Below are positions 1 through 10,129 of a stretch of DNA of 64,000 nucleotides, in pieces. Within the stretch, counting starts at the first letter, position 1. Each line of letters begins with the position of its first letter. The stretch spans positions 19,236,401 to 19,300,400 of the forward strand of contig OY755175.1 of NCBI GenBank assembly GCA_963576735.1. Direction: 5' to 3'. Below the pieces are notes generated by a model. The model worked only from the letters and a program-made list of their open reading frames with translations, searched no databases and had not been told where the DNA came from. The stretch is from Bedellia somnulentella. Its lineage: Eukaryota > Arthropoda > Insecta > Lepidoptera > Bedelliidae. The position numbers and the translations under genes were made by a program.

Positions 1-386
1 AAAGTTGGTCCACGTTGTAGGAGCCTCTCGATGATGACGGTTTGGATAAATAAAAATAAAACCCAGATATGCTGCGACTAGGGTTTACTGCTTTTGAGTA
101 TAAAATAAATTATATAATATATTGACTTTAACAAAATAGCTTCTCGTCTTCTCCGTGTCTTCTTGTGGTAAAATGCGATGAAATAAGGGGTTTTCAGTAT
201 GTTGGCTCTAATATTTATATCAAAATAATGACAGTTCTTTGTCTCTACTGTGAAAGTGATTGACGTGAGTGACGCGCCTCTGGATTGCTCATGTTTTGAG
301 CCCGTTAAAGCGAGTGATCCAAGTAGCTTTAACACCAATCAATTCAATTAATTTGTGTGTTTGGCATGAGTTGCAAATAAGAATGC

Positions 387-605
387 ACATACATACATAT
401 ACTCACGGCAATAAATTCCAAAATAGGGTAGCCAGACCTTCAGAGCTAGAAAGTCCTCAGCCACATTAAGTAAAGTATCGTTCGTGGTGGGTCTCCAACA
501 GCATCGCCCAAAAATCACTTTAAAAACACCATACCTTAGTCGCCTATTACGACACCCTTCTTGGGTAGAAAGGGGAGTAACATTCTAATCCGGCATTACC
601 CGGCT
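387..605 (-). repeat. Rep-240 short repeat, minus orientation
   Basis: Member of the commonest repeat in the window. On the minus strand the family starts with a GTGTAGTGTCGGCTTAGAAT-like head, runs through a GCGGTTGGAGACCCATC block and an AATTCCTTAGCTCTGGCTACCCCTT block, and ends GCCGTGAGTATATG plus a (TATG)n tail. Here the tail faces left (acatacatacatatactcacgg) and the degraded head is at about 600. A further fragment of the same family follows at about 620-672. Confidence 0.85.
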
Positions 606-867
606 AAAACATGTTCAGACTATAAGGGTAGCCAAAGCCTTGGATTTGGGAATTCCTCAGTAATTTTTAACTAAACTTTTAACGTAACTTACAATACCGT
701 TTTTTTTCAGTGTCTTCTAAAAACAAGTTGACCAAGTTCCATAAAACGTGACGTGAGCTTGCCCTATACAAACGAAAGCAGTAATGAGCTAACACATGTT
801 TACATATTCTAATTCAACAAACAGAATGCCAGCGCTAATTGACCAATAAACTCAAAAGTTCGTATTA

Positions 868-1077
868 ATGCAACAGAATTGTGACAAAGTGGTATGTGAA
901 TTGATAACTCATAGCGACTGTGGCAGCGGAAAACAAATTGGACGCTTAAAATTCAATTTGGACGTTTTGCGGTCGGCTTCAATCGCCCGCTTCGTTCGTT
1001 ACCGCTCCGGGGGGACGCGACGACTGCTATTTCAACGCGTGCCAATACTTGAATACTTACTTTGTGATGAGAAATGA
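868..1077 (+). other. Unrecognised 69-codon ORF over a CpG-rich patch
   Basis: An open frame of 69 codons covers a patch (about 925-1045) that is clearly richer in G, C and CpG than its surroundings. I recognise no domain and see no splice sites, promoter or poly(A) signal that fits. It could be an exon remnant, the edge of an unknown transposon, or chance. Confidence that it encodes a protein is low; it is listed because its base composition stands out. Confidence 0.15.
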
Positions 1078-1110
1078 GGTGTTCTCGCCTCTTCGTTTAT
1101 TTGCTTTAGG

Positions 1111-1327
1111 TATGTACTCACGTCTATAAATCTTTCAAAGGTGGTAGCAAAAGCTTTCGGAATTCTGAATTCCTCAGACACTTTGGAAGTTTAGAGAGCT
1201 AATATTTTAAGATAAAAGACGGGTCTCCAAGCGCATCGCCTAAAGATCAGTTAAAAAGCCCCACATTCGTCGCATCTTACAAACACTCAGGGAAAATATG
1301 GGATAGTGCTATTCTAAGCCGCCACCA
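1111..1327 (-). repeat. Rep-240 copy, diverged
   Basis: Landmarks in order are tactcacg, attcctcagacacttt, gggtctcca, gcatcgcc, tagtgctattctaagccg. They match the family at clearly reduced identity, so this is an old copy. Confidence 0.75.
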
Positions 1328-1711
1328 CAAAATATAAATGTTTAAAAAAGATAGTGAAATTTGAACCACAGCACGAAATGTTGCGTTCGATGTAACTAAA
1401 ACAATTTGAATGTACGAGTTGTCAGATTTTCAATACGTCGAAGTTTCCACTCCATGCGAAACTGATTTTTGTCAGCTTTAGCATTCGAGCGAGATTTTGA
1501 TGAATTATTTATCCGAATATTGCAGTTTATGCAAACACTACTTTCAGATATCAACGCTGTAGCGCTGTGATGAATTTGTAGGAAAGCTTGTGGCATGTTT
1601 TTTTATTTCAGATTTATTGAACAGATTCAAAGTCGGAAGGTTGTCTCGAAAATATTAAGGTTCAATTTAGACTGTGCAAAATGTGTGCTGTGTAAAAATA
1701 ATATTGAATAT
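1328..1711. other. No gene seen
   Basis: AT-rich sequence without a convincing ORF, RNA gene or repeat I can assign. Confidence 0.5.
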
Positions 1712-1775
1712 GTATGATTCGGCAATCGAAAGTCTCTGTCTACCCCAATGGGAATTAATGGCGTGAGTATATGAA
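1712..1775 (+). repeat. LINE-R 3'-end fragment
   Basis: Contains the family signature atcgaaagtctctgtctacc, then ccaatgggaattaatggcgtgagtat. This is the last coding codons and the 3' terminus of the endonuclease/RT LINE seen better at 56310-56700. Confidence 0.7.
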
Positions 1776-2805
1776 AGTAAAAAAAAGTAAGTATAATGTT
1801 AAGACAGGTATGATACATTATGGTATTTTTTAACTCAAATCTATGAGAAGGCCTACACAATTGTTCCCCAATTTATGAGTTTTTAATAAGATTTATTCAA
1901 TTTCTATTCAAATAATATTGCATCGTTTTTATTATCTTTGTTTTTTTAGTAGTTGTCAGCCTTTTTTTTCTTTACTCACATACTCTCTTCTTAAATACTA
2001 TCACCTGATTTGCTCTAAAAAGAGTATCTAAAATATTGGAATTTGCAGTTTCTCAGCCACTCTTGCCGGTTTCGCGGGAAAAAGATAGCAATGGATCTCT
2101 AGCCATATCACACAACAAACACTTTAAAAGCTCCAATTTAATGACCATCAACTTGCACAATTGTAAAATGAAAAGTGTTTATGTGAAGAAGTTTGTCTTG
2201 TTGTATTTATTTGGACGGTTAAAAAAATATTATCCATTCCGTAAAAAAGTTAAATATCGTGGTCTCAAAAAGGGGTGGAAACCTTTTGCTCCGGGAATTA
2301 TAACATAAAAAGTCTCATATATTTAATTAAAATTTACTGTTCCCAGAAAAGTATTTTTAGTATAAAGCATAAAGCTTTGACATAATCTCACAAATAATAC
2401 GCAAGTACAATACCACAACTCAGATTCAGTATTGTAGAATGAAAGGAAACTTCCAAAAATTACAATTTAATCCAGGTACCTTCATTAATTATTCTTGCGG
2501 TTTACATTAATTTTCATAAGGACCGCAAAATAAACTGCGAAAGAGGAACGATGTTTAAATTATATTATGTTTAGCAATCTATTCAAGTAAAATGAACTCT
2601 AGAGTAAATAGTCGGAATAATCGTAGGAGTAGGAATCATTTATGAGATAAATCTATTTAATTCCATTTAGAATATCGTATAATGTGACTCTTTGCTACTT
2701 TTATTCCAGACTAGATTTCTGAATATTGTAGCCAGTTTCTCTTTTGTCAGAAGCAAGGGAAGGGAAATCTTAAGACAGCTTTCGTGCTAAGAGTTATCAT
2801 ACATG
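1776..2805. other. Mostly unassigned AT-rich DNA
   Basis: No gene recognised. Around 2036-2110 there is faint similarity to Rep-240 (ttctcagccactcttg, then aaaagatag and aatggatctc), too decayed to annotate as a copy. The 90-codon ORF at 2036-2308 runs over it and has no family resemblance. Confidence 0.4.
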
Positions 2806-2977
2806 TATACAAACATACACGCATACGTATACCCTCGCCATTAGTTACAATTGGGGTAGACAGAGACAATCAATCGCCAATTTGTACGCTCCCCCCAAAC
2901 CTGTGGGCTAGATTTACTATCACAATTATTTGCATACACGCCCTTTTATTCTTAACACTTTGGACTCCTGCACCATG
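2806..2977 (-). repeat. LINE-R 3'-end fragment, minus orientation
   Basis: Reads ccctcgccattagttacaat, then ggggtagacagagacaatcaatcgcc, the reverse complement of the LINE-R 3' end. It continues into the region coding for the last residues of its ORF2. Confidence 0.75.
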
Positions 2978-3050
2978 AGTACTAAACTAGATCGTTATTC
3001 TTGTCTTGGGATCTAAATAAAAAGTTACCAATGATTAACAACGATTATTC

Positions 3051-3186
3051 ACATACTTACATACATTTACTCTCGGCTATTAATCCCAAGAAGGGGTAGC
3101 CAGAGCTAAGGAATTAGAAATTCCTCAGCCACATTTGGAAAATTGAGTGGGGAAAAGATGGCAAAATTAAGGTTGTTAGTAATGGG
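3051..3186 (-). repeat. Rep-240 partial copy
   Basis: 3' half of the family only: tail (acatacttacatacattt), ggggtagccagagctaagga, attcctcagccacatttgg and the aaaagatgg block. The head half is missing. Confidence 0.8.
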
Positions 3187-3637
3187 TAGAAATAGAAAGA
3201 TTAATTGTATGTAGAATATTGTTGTATGTATGTATTTATAATGTATAAAATATTTGTTGGTAATTATTGTGAATTATGTTATATTTCTATTTTTACACAG
3301 TTAATAAATAAGTCTGTCTCTTGGGAGTACAAGTGTTATGTTATTCTCCGCCTTTTCTATACTTTAATACCAAATCAAGTGGAAAATATGAGATTTTCAA
3401 AGAGAATGTACGACAACTTCAACGGAGAACTCAAGAAAGATTGTTTTACCACTCAGTTGAATTGGGGTCGAAGGCATACACGTTTTGTCGTTCTACTTAC
3501 TGTGTGTTTACTTTGAAGTAAACATTCGAGACTCGAGAGCTGCGATGAAAGCATAAAGAGTTTATAAATGTATTATATTTCAGTTCGTCTTTGTCTTTAC
3601 ATGATATTAACAGTCTTGTTCTGACGTCATTTTATCT

Positions 3638-3901
3638 TATGGCTATAAATTCCAAAAGGGGAAATCAAAACTTCAGAATCAGATATTTCTCTGCCACTTT
3701 TGGAAGTGTAGTGGGGAAACGATTGTAAATTAAAGGTTCTGCTAAGGCATCGTCAAAAATCTGTTAAAAGGTCCCTTACCCTTTAGTCTTAGTCACTTCT
3801 AGCAAATACCCAAAGAAAGAAATGGGGTAGTGGTATTTTACACCAAAGAATATCCATGGAAGGAAATTGGGTTGTGATATTTTAAGTCGACACTAAACAG
3901 C
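3638..3901 (-). repeat. Rep-240 copy with internal duplication
   Basis: Old copy. The head-side block (gaaatggggtagtg, gtattttacacc) is followed at once by a second version (gaaattgggttgtg, atattttaagtcgacac), so the head appears duplicated in tandem. Confidence 0.7.
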
Positions 3902-4006
3902 TTAGTGACTATTTAGTCAATTTTTTTTTTACGTTTAAATTCTAAAGAAAATACTTAAAATTATTTTATTCTTTATTTTTAATAACCTTATTTTTCTTGC
4001 CATACT

Positions 4007-4115
4007 TGTAAAATTAATTATAATATCATAGAGAGATCAGTAAAACACCACATTCAGATCAAGACTGATTTATATATTTCTCCAGTGGGTAGATACAAAT
4101 TAGCAATACATGACA
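4007..4115 (-). repeat. 3' LTR of the mag-like element
   Basis: 109 bp, TGT...ACA ends, identical base for base to 19263-19371. On the minus strand the purine run AACAAGGGAGA at 4116-4126 lies directly upstream and is the likely polypurine tract for plus-strand priming. Confidence 0.93.
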
Positions 4116-4323
4116 TCTCCCTTGTTTAAACAAATAAAAGATAATGAAAAGTAATGAACAACTAAACAATAATAAGACAAAATTAACTCTTTCGACTGTA
4201 TATAGAAATTAAGTGGTTCAATAACAAGAGTAAATTTTCAAGAAGAACGGATACAAAAATAGAGAAACAAATGTTATAGTTACATGCCTTCCTCTTCCTC
4301 TTCTTCTCATTTTTGAAAGAACT

Positions 4324-4935
4324 TCAGTATTCATCATATCCCCATCTAACTCGAGGCTGAACTGTCCTGCCAGATCGGGTTACATAATGGTTAGGTAAAT
4401 TTTGATTTATTACATTTTCAACGGGTATTGAATTAAACATGGATTGAGCTTTAATATCATCATAACCAAAATTGCAATCATTACACGAATCAGGTCGGTT
4501 TTGCGTATCTTTTATTAAATGTTTCCGATTACGAGTTATATAAGTACCGTTAAACAAACAAATTTTATAAGATCGTTCATTTAAAACCTCGCTTACCGTT
4601 CCAGAAATCCATCGTTTTGTGTTAAAATCAAATACTTTAATTTTGTCACCCCGCTTGAATGAACTAAGACTTTTAGCACTGCGGTCATAATATCGTTTTT
4701 GTATATTTTGTCGCTTTTGTAATCTATTTTTTGCACCAATCTGTACTTTTGGATAGAGTAATTTATTTGATATAGGTACGATGCTTCTTAATTTCCGACT
4801 TTGTAACAATTCTGCAGGTGACGCTAAATTTCCCGAAATAGGTGTGTTTAAATACTCCAATAATGCAAATCTATAATCTTTGCCTTCTTCTTGGGTTTTC
4901 TTCATTATTCTTTTAACATTTTGGACAGTCCGCTC
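4324..4935 (-). pseudogene. Integrase C-terminal half (mag-like pol)
   Basis: Frame-shifted continuation of pol. It opens with the conserved integrase segment carrying the third catalytic acid (the Glu of VERTVQNVKR) and continues through a basic stretch (RLQKRQNIQKRYYDRSAKSL) and an SH3-like segment (FKRGDKIKVFDFNTKRWISG). It ends in the species-variable tail at a TAA. The family's integrase reads straight through SNG into this Glu motif; here one extra base in the GGCC at about 4936 shifts the frame, so the catalytic Glu is cut off from the first two Asp residues. No start codon of its own is expected. Confidence 0.85.
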
Positions 4936-6430
4936 GACCATGGCCATTAGACTGAGAATACCGCGGAGATGATGTCACATGATTGAACTCCCACTCTCTC
5001 GCGAAATCTCTAAACAAACTAGACGCAAACTGAGGCCCACAATCTGACATCACAGTCACTGGTATACCCTGTCGACTAAAAATATTTTTTAAACAATTTA
5101 TAACATATGCTGATGTTGTCGTGTACAGTTCCACTAGCTCTACAAATTTACTAAAATAATCAACCAGCAATAAGTATGTCTTTCCCCTTAACTCGAACAA
5201 ATCAACACCAATTTTCTCCCAGGCTCTATCAGGTATCTCATGTGGTATTAACTGTTGTTTACAATTTTGTTTTCTAAATACTAAACAGGTTTGACAGTTA
5301 TTTATTAAATTATTTAACTCATTATTCAAAGTAGGCCAAAATATTGTTTCCCTTGCTCTTAATTTGCATTTTTCAATCCCTAAATGTCCTATATGAATCT
5401 TATTTAGCATTTCTTTTCTTAATAGTTTTGGTATTATTATTCTGTCATTCTTCCATAACAATCCATGTACTAAAGTTAGGTCTTCTCTGTAATTCCAATA
5501 CGGCTTTATTAAATCACTTATATTTTGCCTCCCATCGGGCCACCCATTTAAAATGCATTTTTTTAATTCTATTAGTTCTTCGTCTTTTTCTGTACACAGT
5601 TGTAATTTACTAAATTGAATATCCGACATATTTTTAATGACTTCCACCGTATTATCGCGCACCAAAAACACTTCTTTATACCATTCATTTTCACTACTCC
5701 TTGTATTCGTGCGTTCATAAGCACGAGACAACGTGTCCGCGATATACAGTAATTTACCCGGCTTGTAAATTAACTTGAAACTATATTTCTGTGACCTTAA
5801 TAACATTCGTTGGAGTCGAGACGGAGCATCTATGATGGGTTTTTTCAGTATGGTAATTAACGGTTTATGGTCCGTCTCAATTGTTACATCTTCTCGTCCA
5901 TATATATACGTATAAAATTTTTCACAAGCATACACACAAGCATAAAGTTCTTTTTCGATCTGTGCATATCTTTGTTCTGTGTTAGTGAGTGCTTTTGACG
6001 CATAACACACTGGTTTTCCATCCTGCATCAAACAAGCTCCTAGGCCACTCTTACTGGCGTCTACGGATATAACAATCGGCTTCTCCATGCTGTAGTACTG
6101 TAAAACCGGTTTTTTAACTAAACATTGTTTCAGCTCGTTAAAACACCTAGTGTGGTGCTCTTCCCAATGCCATTCCGTTGTCTTTTTTAAAAGTAAACGT
6201 AAGGGTTCCGTTTTAGTTGACAAATTTGGAATAAATGATCCCACATATGTAACGAACCCCAAGAATCTCTCAACATCTTTTGAATTTTCAGGCATAGGCA
6301 TATTTTTAATTGCAGTTAAATGCTTGTCATCTGGGCTTATCCCATTTTTAGTAATTTTATGTCCTAAGTATTTTATCTCTTCCAATCCAAAGTGACATTT
6401 TTTTAAATTTAATCTTAAATCGATTTTTCT
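4913..6430 (-). pseudogene. RT thumb, RNase H and integrase core (mag-like pol)
   Basis: Continues the RT frame after an in-frame TGA at 6431-6433. In order: RT connection (EEIKYLGHKITKNGI), an RNase H domain starting at VISVDASKSGLGACLMQDGK with the later catalytic-site stretches YAQIEKELYA and IETDHKPL, then integrase. Integrase shows an HHCC zinc domain (HIGHLGIEKC, then NNCQTC) and the first two catalytic acids in VDLFELRG and VMSDCGPQF. The frame ends at 4913 because of the one-base shift near 4936. The RT-RNase H-integrase order is diagnostic of Ty3/Gypsy. Confidence 0.92.
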
Positions 6431-7290
6431 TCATCTTTCTAGTACTTTTTCCAATCTTTTATGATGTTCTTCTTTTGTACTACCATATATCAGCAAATCG
6501 TCGATAAACATACATACTCCTTCTATATCATCAAAATTTTCATACATTTTTTTATGAAAAACCTCACTTGCTGAACAAATACCATAGGGCATTTTCAAAA
6601 ACTTGTACCTTCCAAAAGGTGTATTGAATGTGCATAAGTCAGTGCATGATTCATCCAAAACTACGTGCCAAAACCCGGATTTTGCATCTACTGTACTAAA
6701 ATATCGTGCACCTGATAACTTCGCCGCTATGTCCTCTAGTGTAGGTAATCTAAAATGTTCCCTTTTAATCGCTTCATTTAACTCTTTTGGATCCAAACAT
6801 ATACGATAATCTCCATCAGCTTTTTTCGCGACTGTCATACTGCTTACCCAATCACTAGGACCTTCTACTTGCGCTATTATCCCCTGATTTTCCATTTCTT
6901 TTAATTTTTCTTTTACAACGTCCTGTATAGCAAACGGTAATTTTCTAGGAACATGAATAACTGGAACAGAGTTTTTCTTTAATTGAATTTTATATTTTCC
7001 TGGCAAGCTCCCTACACCACTAAACACGTCTTTGTATTTACTAATTATATTTGGCAATTGAGAAGACTCCACCGACCTGATTCGTTTGATGAGATTTAAT
7101 TCTGAGCATGAGTTACGTCCTAAAATGGGAACTGACTTTACATCTGCTATTTTAAACTCAAGAATGTATGTTTTATTCTTATAAATTGCTTTTACATTAA
7201 TTTTACCCAATACTTTTATACAATCTCCTGAATATCCTGTTAATTTAGTATTAGTAAGCAATAAATTATCGTTCGATATCCCTAATATAT
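6431..7290 (-). pseudogene. Protease end and reverse transcriptase (mag-like pol)
   Basis: Minus-strand frame covering the rest of the aspartic protease (VPILGRNSCSEL), a linker, and reverse transcriptase. RT motifs: KLKEMENQGII, then ICLDPKELNEAI, STVDAKSGFWHVVLDE, FNTPFGRYKFLKMPYGI, and the active-site box FIDDLLIYG (FIDD in place of the common YVDD). The frame stops at a TGA (6431-6433) right after the box; the sequence beyond resumes in the same frame, so this is one nonsense change. The upstream end abuts the TTAA target site of the piggyBac insertion at 7291-7294. Removing piggyBac and one TTAA joins this frame to the protease at 9091 without a shift. Confidence 0.92.
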
Positions 7291-7563
7291 TTAACCCACT
7301 TGTTACGGAAACAAAAAAAGTTAAGTTTATAAGTTGATTTTTGGTTTGGGGGCAGTTTAATGGCCTACGATTAGGAAAAAAATACTAAAAAAAAACAGAA
7401 CTTTCTGGGAAAGCCGGAAAATGGTGTTGTTTTAAAACTACGGTAGTAATATGTACTACTGTTGCAAGGGTTCATGGTGAGTTGATTGAAACAAAATATA
7501 TAAGTACTTCTTTTATTGAATAATGCATATGTATGTAGGTATGCTTTTAACATTGCTTAATGG

Positions 7564-8700
7564 CTAATAGGCTGCAAAACTATCTCTGGAGTGCAACGTG
7601 ACGTTACATTTTACGCAAAAAAAAATGGCATGTTTGTGACAATATCCACAACGCAGTTGTTTAGGGCGATATGTTACGATATGTCCTATGTTATCATATC
7701 GTGAAGATTCATGTAAACTATTGGAAGCCCGACCTGGCATACGATGATCTGTTTTTCTGTATGTCTCCAGTAAACCACATGACACACTTCTTCTGAACTT
7801 TAGGTGATCGTATTCACCACCATCGTTTTTATACAGCTGCCAGGCATTGTGCAGTGCCATATCGATACAGTGAGAAAATAAACGGAAATACCATTTCTTG
7901 CCCCTAATTGAAGTCCTATAGAGCCCAATATTTTGATCAGACCTGTCTACGCCCCCCATATTTTCATTATAGGACTTTATTAGGGCCGGCTGATCCACAT
8001 GGATGAATTTCTTTTCTTTTTGAGAGAAACGTTTGACTTTTGACGGAGGCAATACTTTTTGAGAATTGGAAGCAACAGTCACCACACTGTTGTCGTTCCA
8101 TTTGCACACGACAATTTCTTCTGCCCTAGTAGATTTGTACTGAAAAGACCCCCTCTCAGTTTTTTGCATCTCTTTGTTTGGGGGCAAAGGACACTTACTA
8201 GTTCGGTTCTCCCTTACTGTAACAGTAGCTCTAAAACCTCTATTTTTAAGGAATTGACGTGAAAAATTGTCAAAATAGAGGTGAAATACGGCATCGCTGT
8301 CGATAGTTCGTAATACGTCCGCAAAGCGAAGAATTACACTAGCACCTAAGCCAGCATTAGCGTACGCAGTAGCTTCTACTGACGAACCTTGGTAAGGTGA
8401 AAACCAGAGTACGTATCCAAGAGGATAAGAGGAGGCGATAGGCCTGCCCCCTATCACGTGAGTACACTGTCTAAGCAAAACGTGGGTACCTTCTCTGGAA
8501 ACTAGATGGCGCTTGCCATGTGAGTTCAGGAGTATTGGTACCTCTGCCAACCCCTTCGGGGATAAACGGCGTGAACGTTTATGTTATGTTATAATGTATC
8601 CAAGAGGAGTTGCTCCTACCCAGAACTTGTAGCCCCAGCGTATGGGTTTCCCGGAAGGAAGAATGTATTTCTATGCACCGTCCTCATCCTCACTGCATAA
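7564..8700 (-). pseudogene. piggyBac transposase remnant, split by a SINE
   Basis: The C-terminal portion (7564-8411) is open. It contains LYFDNFSRQFLKNRGFRA, the second catalytic Asp region, and NMGGVDRSDQNIGLYR, the third catalytic Asp region, and ends in a Cys-rich domain (CGYCHKHAIFFCVKC) typical of the family. Before the SINE the frame continues at 8609-8690 with family-like residues (GKPIRWGYKFWVGATPLGY). The region with the first catalytic Asp is not found, and full proteins are near 550-600 residues, so the enzyme is inactive. The first roughly 45 residues of the naive ORF ending at 8550 are SINE translation, not transposase. Confidence 0.92.
8412..8608 (+). mobile_element. 5'-truncated SINE-T inside piggyBac
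   Basis: The SINE body at 8425-8595 is the 3' part of the tRNA-derived SINE-T family, ending ccccttcggggataaacggc, then gtgaacgtttatgttatg. It is flanked by a 13-bp target duplication gtatccaagagga (8412-8424, 8596-8608). The SINE is the youngest layer of a three-layer nest: SINE in piggyBac in mag. Confidence 0.93.
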
Positions 8701-9090
8701 GTAGGCAAGGTAGTTCATTTTACGATCGTCGTTTATAAACAACACCTACTTTTCTCGACAAAAAAGGTACCAAAATTTTAATTTTAAGGCATATTATTTT
8801 CCTGCATAGATAAAACTACGTTATAACAACAAGTTAAATGTAACTTCAGGCCAATATTATATTCAAATGATATTGTACTTGCCCTTGAAAAGACATGATT
8901 ATTTTTCGTATTTTATAGATATTTATACAAAAAAACACGTAATATCTTGATGTAAACTGTATTTTTCCTCGGTTAGATGCTGCACTGACGAAAGCAATCA
9001 CATTATAAAATTTCATTAAAACTACCCACATTTCGATGTAGATTTTATTATTCATGCTGTTGTTTTAAAACGACAGTAGTAACAAGTGGG

Positions 9091-9516
9091 TTAAAAATGA
9101 CACGGGCAAAACGTTAACGTCTGCTCCCGTATCTAATTTAAAATTTACAGTACAATTATTAATCACTAAATCCGCCTGCCAATCGTTACAGTCACAACAA
9201 ATTGAACTTATTACCTGTTCTTCTGATTCCTCGATATAGAACGTATTACACATCCGAGCAAAATGATTACTTTTTGAAAAACGCAAACATTTTCTTCCGT
9301 ATGCTGGGCAGTTAAACTTTTGGTGCATATTTCCACATTGACTGCAACATGCCGCTGCCCTGCGCCCGGCCGCTCCGGCTCCGCGCGCTCCCCGCGCTCC
9401 CCCGCCGCCGCCGCCGCCGCTGCTGCCAGCGTTCATGTATACGTCGCCTCTGCGCGGCCTCAAACCTTGCCCTCTTAACAACCACAAGTTTTCACTGTTA
9501 TTATTTTCATTAATAC
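9091..9516 (-). pseudogene. Gag zinc knuckle and protease segment (mag-like)
   Basis: Minus-strand frame carrying the C-terminal Gag. The first knuckle is a canonical CX2CX3HX4C (CSQCGNMHQKFNC). The second has Phe where the second Cys should be (CLRFSKSNHFARMC). After it comes the protease active site DTGADVNVLP. Upstream lies an in-frame Gly/Ala/Arg-rich stretch encoded by GC-rich triplet-like DNA (about 9340-9435), odd in this AT-rich element. The frame continues upstream to 9516, where the large insert begins; the residues up to there have no Met and once joined gag, now at 18540-19151. Confidence 0.9.
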
Positions 9517-9736
9517 TGTCATATTTTTGTAAATTGGCAACACCGACAGCGTGCCTTCACCTGTCAATTTATGAATGTCAAGAGGAGTTTGATGGTTGTT
9601 TTTGGGGGGAGATGTGAGAGGAACTTTATGTTATCGATGCAACTGTTGAATCTTGTGATCAATGCTTGAATTAATGTAAATAGTAATTTAAGTTAGTAAA
9701 AGTATTTATATTAAGTATTAGTCGTTTTTCTTCAAA
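9517..9736. repeat. Left 220-bp direct repeat flanking the gag insert
   Basis: Matches 18339-18558 at all but one position (gaactt here, gatctt there). The core of about 200 bp (near 9521-9720) is not retroelement coding DNA and interrupts gag. The last 16 bases (gtcgtttttcttcaaa) are gag sequence that reappears at 18543-18558. Hence the repeat is not simply a pair of LTRs; it includes duplicated target sequence. The core carries ggcaacaccgaca and ttatcgat motifs resembling insect promoter DNA, but no TSS can be shown. Confidence 0.9.
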
Positions 9737-9889
9737 CTTCAGAAGCGGTGATATATTCACGTCCATTCAAGTATGTACATTCATTTATTTTTCTTTTCCA
9801 CAATGTTGTAGTAACGCCATTTAACATTTTATGATCTATAATATAGCAAATCGATGCTCGAACAAAGTATTTCAATGATATTATAATAT

Positions 9890-10129
9890 TCATTGTTTTG
9901 AAGAAACCAATATTTGAGCGTAATATTGTACAGCTGTGTACGGAATGGTTCCGAAGCGCTTGGCTAGGACACTCCCTGGTATTTTCTGGGATATTAGTTT
10001 TGGAGCAATCATCTGTAGTAACTTTCCTGTGTAGTGTCTCAGTAAATAGTAGACGTACGAGTGGGTTAAGCTGATCCCTAAAGTAACGATGAGTTGACTT
10101 AAGAACTTCTGTTTAAATTGTGGCGTCAC
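9890..10129 (-). other. 79-codon ORF, possible terminal exon or small membrane protein
   Basis: An open minus-strand frame with balanced codon use, a hydrophobic stretch near the N-terminal third (LIVTLGISLTHSYVYYLL) and a basic C-terminal half ending VSSKQ. The conventional start would be GTG, and just upstream the minus strand reads TTTGTCATAG, a possible splice acceptor. A last exon is therefore more likely than a complete gene. AATAAA lies about 100 bases downstream on the minus strand (near 9783-9789). I do not recognise the family. Confidence 0.3.

Larger units (their letters stand above)
7291..9094 (-). mobile_element. piggyBac-family DNA transposon inserted in mag protease
   Basis: Flanked on both sides by TTAA (7291-7294, 9091-9094), the obligatory piggyBac target duplication. 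The termini are exact inverted repeats, CCCACTTGTTAC at 7295 and GTAACAAGTGGG ending at 9090; a terminal CCC is typical of piggyBac. It holds a decayed, internally deleted transposase on the minus strand and a SINE at 8425-8595. Total 1796 bp with the SINE, shorter than a complete element (about 2.4 kb). Confidence 0.95.

Noticed and set aside
5344..5613. Plus-strand ORFs at 5344-5613, 6150-6395 and 6603-6809
   Set aside because: Antisense shadows of mag integrase and RT coding DNA.
8412..8550. N-terminal residues of the 328-codon ORF as piggyBac transposase
   Set aside because: They lie within the SINE at 8425-8595 bounded by a 13-bp target duplication.
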